DNA of 64,000 bases, from NCBI RefSeq assembly GCF_004118265.1, contig NZ_SDHW01000002.1, positions 682,001 to 746,000 on the forward strand, read 5' to 3'. Every line of letters begins with the position of its first letter. Within the stretch, counting starts at the first letter, position 1. The notes beneath the pieces are model-generated. The model saw nothing but the letters and a program-made list of their open reading frames with translations. It was not told the origin of the DNA and did no database searches. Below, piece after piece: positions 19,612-26,903 of this stretch. A program made the position numbers and the translations under genes. The stretch is from Lacibacter luteus. GTDB lineage: Bacteria > Bacteroidota > Bacteroidia > Chitinophagales > Chitinophagaceae.

Positions 19612-20016
19612 CTATTCAGCTTTAATATAACTCCAGCCTTCACGCTGTTTGCCTGCAATTTCTAAAATAGAAACCGGCACTATAACCGCTTCAGGAATTA
19701 CACGGTCTTTACTGATGTTGCGGCTTTTCAGCGAGTTGTTGCACACTGCAATTACAACACCTCTTTTATGCGCCTGTAAAATCTGTTCTTTAAAATATCC
19801 TGTGTCTTTTAAAACAGCAAAGATGGCAAGGCTATGAAACACTACTTCTATTTTTGTATCGGGTGCGGCAGTAAGTACATTATTGATTTGCCGAAACAGG
19901 ATACGTTGATGAACCGTATCGCCTGAAGCAATTTCCCAAACAATTTTTTCCTGTGCTTTTAATTGCGATGCGCCTGCGAGTAAAAATGAAACAAACAACA
20001 GTCTTAATCCTTTCAT
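19612..20016 (-). CDS. Periplasmic DsrE-like sulfur-relay family protein
   Basis: A 134-aa protein with a signal peptide (hydrophobic stretch ending ASQLKAQ, about residues 5-22) and a DsrE/DsrF-like fold. The conserved cysteine is in VVIAVCNNSLKSR (Cys92), the position that carries persulfide sulfur in this family. Export to the periplasm fits a role beside the TsdA-like cytochrome, whose gene is 15 bp upstream on the same strand. It is likely the last gene of the sulfur operon. Its acceptor is unknown. Confidence 0.82.
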   Translation of the reverse strand: MKGLRLLFVSFLLAGASQLKAQEKIVWEIASGDTVHQRILFRQINNVLTAAPDTKIEVVFHSLAIFAVLKDTGYFKEQILQAHKRGVVIAVCNNSLKSRNISKDRVIPEAVIVPVSILEIAGKQREGWSYIKAE

Positions 20017-20031
20017 GGTTTTCTTTTCAAT

Positions 20032-21039
20032 TTAGTGCTTACCGGTGGGTTTATGATTTTTGTTTTGCTCTTTGTAGGTTTTAATTGCTGCAAACGGCCC
20101 GTATTTATGCTGCTCTTCTGTAAACGGATCGGCATAGGGCCCAAACGGATGATCAATTGGTTTCTTTGAAATATCGGGCCAGTCGCTTTTTAAATCTTTT
20201 GCTGGCCTTGGTTGCGAGTTTACAAATGCGGCTACATCCCATGCTTCTTCTGCACTTAACTGCGGTGCATGATAGTCGGCGCCAAACGGCATATTGTTTT
20301 TTACATAACCTGCAAAGCGTGATAAGCGAAACAAACCTGCGCCAACATTATAACTGTTGTTACCCCATAATGGTGGATAGGTATATGCATTACCATCAAC
20401 ATGCAGTTGTCCTTCGCCGTTAGTACCATGACAGGTTTGGCATTTCTGTACGTACACTTCTTTCCCTTTTTGCGGATTGGCAGCACGATTGAGATAAGGC
20501 AGATCAACAATACCCGAGCCTTTTGGTTTTTCGCCACGCTTTACATCTTCGCCCAACCATTTTATATAAGCGTAGATAGCCTGCATTTCTTTACTGCCTG
20601 TATCAAGTGCTCTGCCGTTAAGACTGCGTTCAATACAATCGTTCACCCGTTTGTAAATGGTTTCTATACCTCCCGAACGATCTCTGAATTTTGGATAAGT
20701 TGAATATACGGCACCATAGTTATTACCCCAGGGTCTTGTGCCGGCATCTAAATGACAGTTCTGGCAGTTCATACCATTACTTATCTGTAATACAGAACCC
20801 TTTGGTCCGAGGTATTTTGATGTGTTTGCTATTAACTCACGACCGTACCAGATAAGTTCACCGTCTTTACGGGAGTAATAAGGTATTTGATTTACAGAAG
20901 CACCTACCCACATCGATTGCTGCATACTTGAATCTGAGGCAATATTTTTTTCATCGCCCTGCGACGAACAACCTGTTTGTGTTGCAGCAATCAATGCAAC
21001 CAGCAAAATAAATAGCAGTATAATGTTTCGGCTGTTCAT
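20032..21039 (-). CDS. Thiosulfate dehydrogenase-like dihaem cytochrome c (TsdA-like)
   Basis: A 335-aa exported protein with an N-terminal hydrophobic segment and a lipobox-like ATQTGC (Cys24). It has two cytochrome c domains: haem 1 at CQNCH (Cys92/Cys95/His96) and haem 2 at CQTCH (Cys200/Cys203/His204). Between them, RVNDCIERSLNG (Cys135) matches the cysteine that ligates the catalytic haem in TsdA/SoxA-type cytochromes. TsdA oxidises thiosulfate to tetrathionate or does the reverse. The gene lies 15 bp downstream of the YeeE/YedE pair. A related role on another sulfane-sulfur compound cannot be excluded. Confidence 0.85.
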   Translation of the reverse strand: MNSRNIILLFILLVALIAATQTGCSSQGDEKNIASDSSMQQSMWVGASVNQIPYYSRKDGELIWYGRELIANTSKYLGPKGSVLQISNGMNCQNCHLDAGTRPWGNNYGAVYSTYPKFRDRSGGIETIYKRVNDCIERSLNGRALDTGSKEMQAIYAYIKWLGEDVKRGEKPKGSGIVDLPYLNRAANPQKGKEVYVQKCQTCHGTNGEGQLHVDGNAYTYPPLWGNNSYNVGAGLFRLSRFAGYVKNNMPFGADYHAPQLSAEEAWDVAAFVNSQPRPAKDLKSDWPDISKKPIDHPFGPYADPFTEEQHKYGPFAAIKTYKEQNKNHKPTGKH

Positions 21040-21054
21040 ATAACCATTAACTGA

Positions 21055-21600
21055 TTAATGAGGTAAACGTTCTCTTATTTTACCATAAACCCATGTGCCT
21101 GCAATAGCACTAAGCAAAGTTACAATTACTGCAGTTGCACCGCTACCTATTTGTGCAAATAACGGACCCGGACAAGCACCTGTAATAGCCCAGCCTAAAC
21201 CAAACAGCAGTCCGCCATAGATTTGCCCTTTATTGAATTTCTTATCTACAAATTCGATTGGCTCGCCGTAAATGGTTTTTATTTTGAATTTTTTAATGAT
21301 GAGTACCGAAATAAGGCCAACCACTACTGCCGAACCAATTACACCGTACATGTGAAAACTTTGCAGGCGAAACATTTCCTGTATGCGGAACCAGGAAATG
21401 ATCTCGGCTTTTACAAACACAATTCCAAACAGCAAGCCAACAGCTGCATATTTTAAATTATACCACCACGGGTGTTTTAATTCCGATTCGTTAAAGCAAA
21501 CAGAATCGAGTGAGCGCATTTCGAAATCGGTATTCTGCTCAAGGAATTTGTGATGCTTTTTTTCAAGTTCAACTTCCTGCACTATTTCTTTTGATTCCAT
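21055..21600 (-). CDS. YeeE/YedE family half-transporter (second)
   Basis: A 181-aa membrane protein with a ~55-aa charged cytoplasmic N-terminus and four predicted membrane segments. It carries the family motif ITGACPGPLFAQIGSG, whose Cys is characteristic of thiosulfate/sulfur-compound carriers (TsuA/YeeE, PmpAB). It is about half the size of full YeeE and is paired with another half 10 bp upstream, so the two probably form one transporter. Likely cargo is thiosulfate or a sulfane-sulfur carrier (inference from family and context). Confidence 0.88.
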   Translation of the reverse strand: MESKEIVQEVELEKKHHKFLEQNTDFEMRSLDSVCFNESELKHPWWYNLKYAAVGLLFGIVFVKAEIISWFRIQEMFRLQSFHMYGVIGSAVVVGLISVLIIKKFKIKTIYGEPIEFVDKKFNKGQIYGGLLFGLGWAITGACPGPLFAQIGSGATAVIVTLLSAIAGTWVYGKIRERLPH

Positions 21601-21610
21601 TTGTTTGCAA

Positions 21611-22180
21611 TTAAAGGTTTAAGAGAAAAGGTAAAAGAAGATTGGCCATAATAAAACCACCAACCATAAACGAAATGGTTGCTACAAGCGAAGGCACTTG
21701 CAGGTTCGATAATCCCATAATGGCATGACCACTTGTACAACCACCTGCATAACGTGTTCCAAAGCCAACAAGGAAACCGCCACCAACCATCAGCAGTAAT
21801 CCTTTTACAGAAAACAAACTTTCCCAATTAAATAATTGAATGGGCACCAGTTTGCTGTAATCATCAATACCGTATTGCGATAACTCTGCTGCAAGCTTTG
21901 GGTTTACCTGCATTGGTTCAGGGTTTTGCAATAACCAGAACGCAAGAAAACCGCCCACTGCAATGCCTGCAACAAAAAACAGGTTCCATGCTTCCTTTTT
22001 CCAATCATATTTAAAGAAAGGAATGTTGGCAGGTATACAGGCTGCACAAATATGACGCAGCGAAGAAGAGATGCCGAATGTTTTGTTACCAATAAGCAAA
22101 AGCGTAGGCACAATTAATCCGATTAACGGACCTGCAACGTACCAGGGCCATGGTTGTTTTATAAACTCAATGAAACTCAT
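21611..22180 (-). CDS. YeeE/YedE family half-transporter (first)
   Basis: A 189-aa membrane protein with four to five membrane segments. The signature [18 protein letters not shown] contains the conserved Cys of the YeeE/YedE family. It directly precedes the second half-transporter gene (10-bp gap) and follows a small membrane protein gene by 95 bp. The split arrangement matches PmpA/PmpB-type pairs seen next to rhodanese and MBL genes. It probably works with its partner in moving thiosulfate or related sulfur across the inner membrane. Confidence 0.88.
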   Translation of the reverse strand: MSFIEFIKQPWPWYVAGPLIGLIVPTLLLIGNKTFGISSSLRHICAACIPANIPFFKYDWKKEAWNLFFVAGIAVGGFLAFWLLQNPEPMQVNPKLAAELSQYGIDDYSKLVPIQLFNWESLFSVKGLLLMVGGGFLVGFGTRYAGGCTSGHAIMGLSNLQVPSLVATISFMVGGFIMANLLLPFLLNL

Positions 22181-22275
22181 GAGAGATTGGTTTTTGTGAT
22201 TGCCGGAATAACAAATAATTTACAGATTGCAGGTATCTTCAAAAAAAGGAGAGCAACAGGCGATTCCTGTTTTAA

Positions 22276-22491
22276 TCAGGAATGTTCTTCTGTTGTTTTT
22301 TTACCATTGGGTTGAAACATGCTGTTTACAATTGTACCCATTACTGCAAAATAAACAATACTGCGTACGGGGCTCGATGTAATTAAACAGGTTCCGTTAC
22401 AACCAAAATATTTCCAGTAAAAGTAACCGCCGATTGCACCAATTGCTGCACCCGGCAAATACCAAACAGATTTTTTAAGAAACGTTTTCAT
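22276..22491 (-). CDS. Small cysteine-containing membrane protein (DUF6132-like)
   Basis: A 71-aa protein with two hydrophobic segments (around residues 10-28 and 45-60) separated by YFGCNGTCLITSSPVRS. It resembles the short DUF6132-type proteins found in Bacteroidota sulfur loci; that label is from memory and should be checked. The paired cysteines at the membrane edge could handle sulfane sulfur (inference). It is tightly linked to the next small gene upstream (3-bp gap). Confidence 0.7.
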   Translation of the reverse strand: MKTFLKKSVWYLPGAAIGAIGGYFYWKYFGCNGTCLITSSPVRSIVYFAVMGTIVNSMFQPNGKKTTEEHS

Positions 22492-22494
22492 TGT

Positions 22495-22698
22495 TTACCG
22501 ATGCATTTTTTGTTGCTGAACAGGAATGTTGCAGGAACTGTCCATACAACCAATATTAAGAAATGCCTGTACCAATAATACCGCACCAATTACCCACAAC
22601 AAAGGAGTTGGCGATGCGATGCCTTGCACAATTGCTACAACACCCATTAGCAAACGCAGTAAGCGCATGCCTGTCCATTGTTTAAAGTAGCTGCGCAT
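22495..22698 (-). CDS. Small membrane protein with C-terminal cysteine motif
   Basis: A 67-aa protein with two hydrophobic segments (residues about 13-30 and 31-48), then NIGCMDSSC. It is similar in layout to the YgaP/DUF2892-like membrane proteins that accompany rhodaneses. It starts 3 bp after the rhodanese stop codon, so translation is probably coupled. Its function is unknown, but every neighbour in this run handles sulfur. Confidence 0.7.
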   Translation of the reverse strand: MRSYFKQWTGMRLLRLLMGVVAIVQGIASPTPLLWVIGAVLLVQAFLNIGCMDSSCNIPVQQQKMHR

Positions 22699-22701
22699 TG
22701 C

Positions 22702-23007
22702 TTATATTTTTTGTTGTAAACTCATCCAGGAACCACCGTTATGAGCTTCAATGCCGGCGCCTTTTAAAACAGAAGCGGCAGAGCTGCTGCGCATACCACT
22801 TGCACAGCAGGTAATAACAGGCTTACCTTTTTTCTTTAGATCAGTAATGTGCTGACGGATACTGTCAACAGGAATATTCACCGACCCTTTGATGTGCCCA
22901 CCTCTATATTCACCGGGTGTGCGTACATCAACAATCAACGCCCCGCTGCTGAGTAAAGCTTTGTAATCGGTTGCGGGGCCAAACAGATTTTTTAGTATTG
23001 ATAACAT
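22702..23007 (-). CDS. Single-domain rhodanese
   Basis: A 101-aa rhodanese-like domain. It has DVRTPGEYRGGHIKGSVNIP (residues 27-46) and the active-site loop CCASGMRS with catalytic Cys68 in CxxGxR form, preceded by another Cys67. There is no signal peptide, so it acts in the cytoplasm, moving sulfane sulfur from a donor such as thiosulfate or glutathione/CoA persulfide to an acceptor. It is in one run with the MBL-rhodanese protein and the small membrane proteins. Confidence 0.92.
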   Translation of the reverse strand: MLSILKNLFGPATDYKALLSSGALIVDVRTPGEYRGGHIKGSVNIPVDSIRQHITDLKKKGKPVITCCASGMRSSSAASVLKGAGIEAHNGGSWMSLQQKI

Positions 23008-23035
23008 TGTCTCTTAATTTTTTAAATCTACAAAT

Positions 23036-23064
23036 AACAGGAGGAGAACAAGCCTCCCCCTGTT
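23036..23064 (-). terminator. Hairpin between the MBL-rhodanese and rhodanese genes
   Basis: AACAGGAGG (23036-23044) pairs with CCT/CCTGTT in 23053-23064 with a 3-nt bulge; a shorter GGAGG/CCTCC pairing is also possible. On the minus strand it is followed by AT-rich sequence without a long T-run. It may partly terminate or process the operon mRNA. Confidence 0.4.
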
Positions 23065-23083
23065 CCTTAACCATCACCACTGT

Positions 23084-24505
23084 TTATAAAAGAATTGAAG
23101 GACAAACGTAATCGGTAATGTTGAAGTTGCCGTTTTCTTTTAGTGCTTTAAAACCGCCACGTACATCAATAAGGTTATCGTATCCACGTGCACGAAGAAT
23201 AGAGGCAAAGATCATTGAACGGTAACCGCCGGCACAATGCACATAAGTTGGTTTGTTTTTATCAACCTTGAGCATACTGTCGTTAATAAAATCGAGCGGT
23301 GCATTTTCCACACCGTTCAGGTGTTCGCTTACATACTCACTGTTTTTGCGTACATCAAGTATGCTTATGTGCTGATCTTTGTTTTGCAGATCGGCCAGTT
23401 CATTAACCGATACACGTTTAATTTCATCTACTTCTTTACCTGCAGCTTTCCATGCATTAAAGCCGCCTTTCAGATAACCGAGTGAATAATCGTAACCAAC
23501 ACGTGCCAGTCTTGTTACCACTTCTTCTTCACGACCTTCGTCTGTTACCAACAAAATTTCCTGTTTTACATCGGGTATCATTGCACCAACCCATGGAGCA
23601 AAACTTCCATCAATACCAATGTTGATGGAGTTGGGTACAAAACCTTTGCTGAAAGTTTCTGCATCTCTTGTATCAAGAATAAGTGCACCTGTTTCGTTGG
23701 CTGCAGTTTCAAATGCTTCCGGACTTAAAGCTTGTGTACCACGTTTCAATACTTCTTCAATACTGTCGTAACCATGAATGTTCATCATTACATTTAATGG
23801 AAAGTATTGAGGAGGCGCCACCAAGCCTGTAGTAACTTCTTTAACAAACTCTTCTTTGGTCATGTTTTCACGCAAAGCATAGTTGCTTGCTTTTTGATGA
23901 CCAAGTGTATCGGAAGTTTCTTTGCTCATGTTTTTACCGCAGGCACTGCCGGCACCATGTGCAGGGTATACAATGATCTCATCTGCCAATGGCATGATCT
24001 TGTTACGCAATGAATCGAACAGGTGACCTGCTAATTTATCCTGTGTAAGATCGGCCACAACTTTCTGTGCCAGATCGGGGCGGCCAACATCACCAATGAA
24101 CAAGGTATCGCCTGTAAAGATGGCAATGTCTTTTCCGTTTTCATCTTTTAACAGGTAGCAGGTACTTTCCATTGTGTGGCCGGGTGTATGTAACACTTTA
24201 AATGTAAGCTTACCTACTTTCAACTCTTCGCCATCCTGTGCTGCATAAAACTCGAAGTCGGGTTTTGCATTTGGCCCGTACACAATTTTTGCACCTGTTT
24301 CTTTTGCAAGATCAATATGGCCGCTTACAAAATCGGCGTGGAAATGTGTTTCAAAAACATATTTGATTTTTGCATTACTGCGTTCTGCTTTTTCAACATA
24401 AGGTCTTACCTCACGCAAGGGATCAATTACTACAGCCTCACCATCGCTTTCGATGTAGTAAGCACCTTGTGCCAAACAGCCTGTATAGATCTGCTCAATT
24501 TTCAT
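23084..24505 (-). CDS. MBL-fold persulfide dioxygenase-like protein with two rhodanese domains (CstB-like layout)
   Basis: A 473-aa protein. The start at 24505 (MKIEQIYTGCLAQGAYYIE) matches family N-termini; an upstream ATG adds only unlike residues. The N-terminal metallo-beta-lactamase fold has THFHADFVSGH (His54, His56, Asp58), HTPGHTMES and FTGDTLFIGDVGRPDL, as in ETHE1/persulfide dioxygenases. The first rhodanese domain (about 270-365) lacks an active Cys (VTDEGREEE). The second (about 370-465) has YVHCAGGYRSM. This MBL / dead RHD / active RHD order is that of CstB, which converts persulfide to thiosulfate. It has its own promoter. Confidence 0.92.
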   Translation of the reverse strand: MKIEQIYTGCLAQGAYYIESDGEAVVIDPLREVRPYVEKAERSNAKIKYVFETHFHADFVSGHIDLAKETGAKIVYGPNAKPDFEFYAAQDGEELKVGKLTFKVLHTPGHTMESTCYLLKDENGKDIAIFTGDTLFIGDVGRPDLAQKVVADLTQDKLAGHLFDSLRNKIMPLADEIIVYPAHGAGSACGKNMSKETSDTLGHQKASNYALRENMTKEEFVKEVTTGLVAPPQYFPLNVMMNIHGYDSIEEVLKRGTQALSPEAFETAANETGALILDTRDAETFSKGFVPNSINIGIDGSFAPWVGAMIPDVKQEILLVTDEGREEEVVTRLARVGYDYSLGYLKGGFNAWKAAGKEVDEIKRVSVNELADLQNKDQHISILDVRKNSEYVSEHLNGVENAPLDFINDSMLKVDKNKPTYVHCAGGYRSMIFASILRARGYDNLIDVRGGFKALKENGNFNITDYVCPSILL

Positions 24506-24618
24506 GTGTATATTTTTTGTTGTTTTTTTGCCACATGTTATTCGCCCAAAAATGATCATCGCTATTGGTATAAATCAGCTCAATCATTTTTATGGCTTAT
24601 TTCATGTGTATATTTTTT
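24501..24618 (-). repeat. Direct repeat duplicating the start region of the MBL-rhodanese gene
   Basis: TTCATGTGTATATTTTTT occurs at 24501-24518 and again, identically, at 24601-24618. The first copy contains the start codon. The second gives, on the minus strand, ATG AAA TAA at 24605-24597 in the predicted leader. Confidence 0.8.
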
Positions 24619-24646
24619 TGCTTTTTTACTATTTGATTGAATGATA

Positions 24647-24689
24647 CAAATTTGAATTTTCTTTTAACTCCGGAGTATGACTTTTGTCA
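24647..24689 (-). promoter_or_regulatory. Predicted Crp/Fnr-activated promoter of the MBL-rhodanese gene
   Basis: On the minus strand the palindrome TGACAAAAGTCA (24689-24678) is followed after exactly 23 nt by CAAATTTG (24654-24647), a near match to TAnnTTTG. The spacing equals that at the two other operators of the locus. The predicted transcript start is near 24642, giving a leader of about 135 nt. Confidence 0.6.
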
Positions 24690-24715
24690 CAGAAGAGCAG
24701 GAACAATAAAGAGTG

Positions 24716-25513
24716 CTATTTAATAAATAGTTCTTTCACAATTATGTAAATGCCCATTACCAATACAAACCAACCGAACCATTTTTTGAGTTTATCGCCC
24801 GATACTTTTTTGCTGAGAGCACTTCCTATAAAAATGCCTGTAATAGCTAATGCCGTAACAAGGAATAATAATTGCCAATCGATAACCTGATGACCGATAT
24901 CGCCAAGAAAACCAATTAAAGATTTTGCTGCAATTATAAGCAGCGATGTACCTACGGCCTGTTTCATTGGGAGCTTGCTCAGTAATACCAAAGCCGGAAT
25001 AATGAGGAAACCGCCGCCGGCACCAACTAAACCCGTTAAGATGCCTACCACTGTTCCTTCAAGGAGTATAAAGGGGTAGTTAAACTTCTGCTTACCGTTG
25101 TTGCCGTTACCATCTTCTGTTTTGCCTTTGATCATGGAGTACGATGCAAACACCATCAACACTGCAAAAAGCAGCATTGTTAAAATCGGTTTATTGATAA
25201 CGATGTTACCGATCGAAAATAATTCCTGCGGTATAGCAGGAACAATAAATTTCCTTGTAGCATATACCGCTGCAATAGCCGGTATACCAAAAATTACAGC
25301 TGTTTTAGTATTTACAAGTCCTTGTTTGTATTTGGGAAATGCACCAACAAGCGAAGTAGAACCAACAATAAATAAAGAATAAGCAGTTGCCAGCACAGGC
25401 TCCACGCCAAGGAGGTAAACAAGTACGGGTACAGTTAAAATAGAACCGCCGCCACCAATTAGTCCTAACGATATACCAATAATAACAGATGCGAGATAGC
25501 CGATTATTTCCAT
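24716..25513 (-). CDS. TauE/SafE family sulfite/sulfonate exporter
   Basis: A 265-aa inner-membrane protein with about eight membrane segments and the TauE/SafE repeats: GLIGGGGSILTVPVLVYLLG near the N-terminus and GLVGAGGGFLIIPALVLL around residues 161-178. Members export sulfite, sulfoacetate or related anions. Within this locus it would remove sulfite formed from persulfide oxidation (inference). The predicted -7 box ends only 4 nt before the start codon, so the mRNA may be leaderless. An FNR-like operator lies just upstream. Confidence 0.9.
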   Translation of the reverse strand: MEIIGYLASVIIGISLGLIGGGGSILTVPVLVYLLGVEPVLATAYSLFIVGSTSLVGAFPKYKQGLVNTKTAVIFGIPAIAAVYATRKFIVPAIPQELFSIGNIVINKPILTMLLFAVLMVFASYSMIKGKTEDGNGNNGKQKFNYPFILLEGTVVGILTGLVGAGGGFLIIPALVLLSKLPMKQAVGTSLLIIAAKSLIGFLGDIGHQVIDWQLLFLVTALAITGIFIGSALSKKVSGDKLKKWFGWFVLVMGIYIIVKELFIK

Positions 25514-25517
25514 GCTG

Positions 25518-25560
25518 CAAATGTGCTGTGCTTTTTCGCAGCCAACAGTGATTCAGATCA
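25518..25560 (-). promoter_or_regulatory. Predicted Crp/Fnr-activated promoter of the TauE/SafE gene
   Basis: On the minus strand TGATCTGAATCA (25560-25549; flanked to give GTGA-N6-TCAC) is followed after exactly 23 nt by CACATTTG (25525-25518), a near match to TAnnTTTG. The box ends 4 nt before the ATG at 25513. Confidence 0.65.
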
Positions 25561-25572
25561 CATAGCTGAGAA

Positions 25573-26220
25573 TTACAGATTTTTTAATTCAATGATATTG
25601 CGGTTGAGCTTTACCATATCTTTCTGCTCCATTTTTTTCAAAAGTCTTGAAATTACCTCACGTGAAGTGTTAAGTTCGTTAGCAATTTCCTGGTGACTGA
25701 TGTTGAGCATTGTTGTTTGCTGTGCTTCTTTAGCACGCTTCAGGTAAAACTCCAAACGCTCATCCATGCTGCGGAAAGCAACATTATCAAGTGTAGCCAA
25801 TAATTCATCAAAGCGTGTGCGGTAGGTTTCTATAACAAATTGGTACCAGCTTTTAAATTTACTCATCCATTCGCTCATAATATCTACCGGCACCATCATT
25901 ACATCTGTTTCGGATACCGTTTTTGCCATAATGGGGCTGGCTTCGTGTTTGGCTGCACATACAAGCGACAATGCACAGGCTTCGCCGGGTTTTAAATAGT
26001 ACATCAGAAATTCATTGCCATCTTCATCTTCCCGGTATATTTTAATTAAACCGCTTAACACCAACATTGTGCTGCGGATGTACTGGCCTCTTCGCATCAA
26101 TACTTCGTTTGCGGGAAAGGTTTTAAATGCTCCTTGCTCTTCAATTTCGCTTACCAGGTTCTCTTCAAATAAAGGATAACTTTTGCGTAGTAAATCGTCC
26201 TGTACCTGCTGTATTGCCAT
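25573..26220 (-). CDS. Crp/Fnr family transcriptional regulator
   Basis: A 215-aa protein with an N-terminal cyclic-nucleotide-binding-like beta barrel (about residues 15-115), a long dimerisation helix and a C-terminal winged helix. The recognition helix NTSREVISRLLKKM has Glu188, Ser191 and Arg192, the ExxSR triad by which FNR reads TGA half-sites. No N-terminal Fe-S cysteine cluster is present. GEACALSLVC contains Cys82 and Cys88, which could form a disulfide or polysulfide switch (inference). An in-frame ATG at 26226 is an alternative start. It heads the sulfur locus and is the probable regulator of the three operators described. Confidence 0.92.
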   Translation of the reverse strand: MAIQQVQDDLLRKSYPLFEENLVSEIEEQGAFKTFPANEVLMRRGQYIRSTMLVLSGLIKIYREDEDGNEFLMYYLKPGEACALSLVCAAKHEASPIMAKTVSETDVMMVPVDIMSEWMSKFKSWYQFVIETYRTRFDELLATLDNVAFRSMDERLEFYLKRAKEAQQTTMLNISHQEIANELNTSREVISRLLKKMEQKDMVKLNRNIIELKNL

Positions 26221-26246
26221 ATGCAAATGTTGAAATTTTATTTGGA

Positions 26247-26279
26247 TTGAAAAAACAAAGACATCCTAACTTACTTTTG
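26247..26279 (+). promoter_or_regulatory. Promoter of rnhB
   Basis: TTG at 26247-26249 and TACTTTTG at 26272-26279 (22-nt spacer) match the Bacteroidota -33/-7 pattern. The box ends 5 nt before the rnhB ATG, suggesting a leaderless transcript. The region is shared with the divergent Crp/Fnr gene. Confidence 0.6.
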
Positions 26280-26284
26280 AAGTT

Positions 26285-26887
26285 ATGGCATTGTTATCGT
26301 TCTATCAGGAAGAATTGCTGGAGGCAGGTTGCGATGAGGCAGGCAGAGGATGCTATGCAGGTCCGGTGTTTGCTGCTGCGGTTATATTGCCGAAAGATTT
26401 TCATCATCCATTACTCAACGACAGTAAACAGGTAAACGAAGAAAACCGCAATGCATTACGATTGATTGTTGAACAGCAGGCAATAACCTTTGCTGTTGCA
26501 AAAGTTGAAGTGGAAGAAATTGATCAAATCAATATCCTGAAAGCATCGTTTAAAGCAATGCATTTAGCCATTGATCAGTTAAAAAAGAAACCACAATTGT
26601 TGTTGATAGATGGTAACCGTTTTATCAAGTACAAACGCACTGCACATAAAACATTTATAAAAGGCGATGGGAGGTTTGCTTCAATTGCAGCTGCAAGTAT
26701 TTTGGCAAAAACCTATCGTGATGAATACATGCTGCAGCTGCACCAACAGTTTCCGCATTATAACTGGCAAAAGAACAAAGGCTATGGTACAGCTCAACAC
26801 CGTAAAGCAATTGAAGTGTATGGTTTATGCGAACATCACCGGAGATCGTTTAATATTGATCCGTTGAAAATGCAGGAGTTATTTTGA
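26285..26887 (+). CDS. rnhB: Ribonuclease HII
   Basis: A 200-aa cytoplasmic endonuclease that cuts the RNA strand of RNA-DNA hybrids and single ribonucleotides in DNA. The N-terminal GCDEAGRGCYAGPVFAAAV carries the catalytic Asp17-Glu18 pair with the GRG motif. LLIDGN around residue 110 supplies the next acidic residue, and ASILAKTYRDEYM is the conserved later segment. Length is normal for the family. It diverges from the Crp/Fnr gene and is followed after 16 bp by a small membrane-protein gene. Confidence 0.96.
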   Translation: MALLSFYQEELLEAGCDEAGRGCYAGPVFAAAVILPKDFHHPLLNDSKQVNEENRNALRLIVEQQAITFAVAKVEVEEIDQINILKASFKAMHLAIDQLKKKPQLLLIDGNRFIKYKRTAHKTFIKGDGRFASIAAASILAKTYRDEYMLQLHQQFPHYNWQKNKGYGTAQHRKAIEVYGLCEHHRRSFNIDPLKMQELF

Positions 26888-26903
26888 CGAAACAATTTTA
26901 GTT

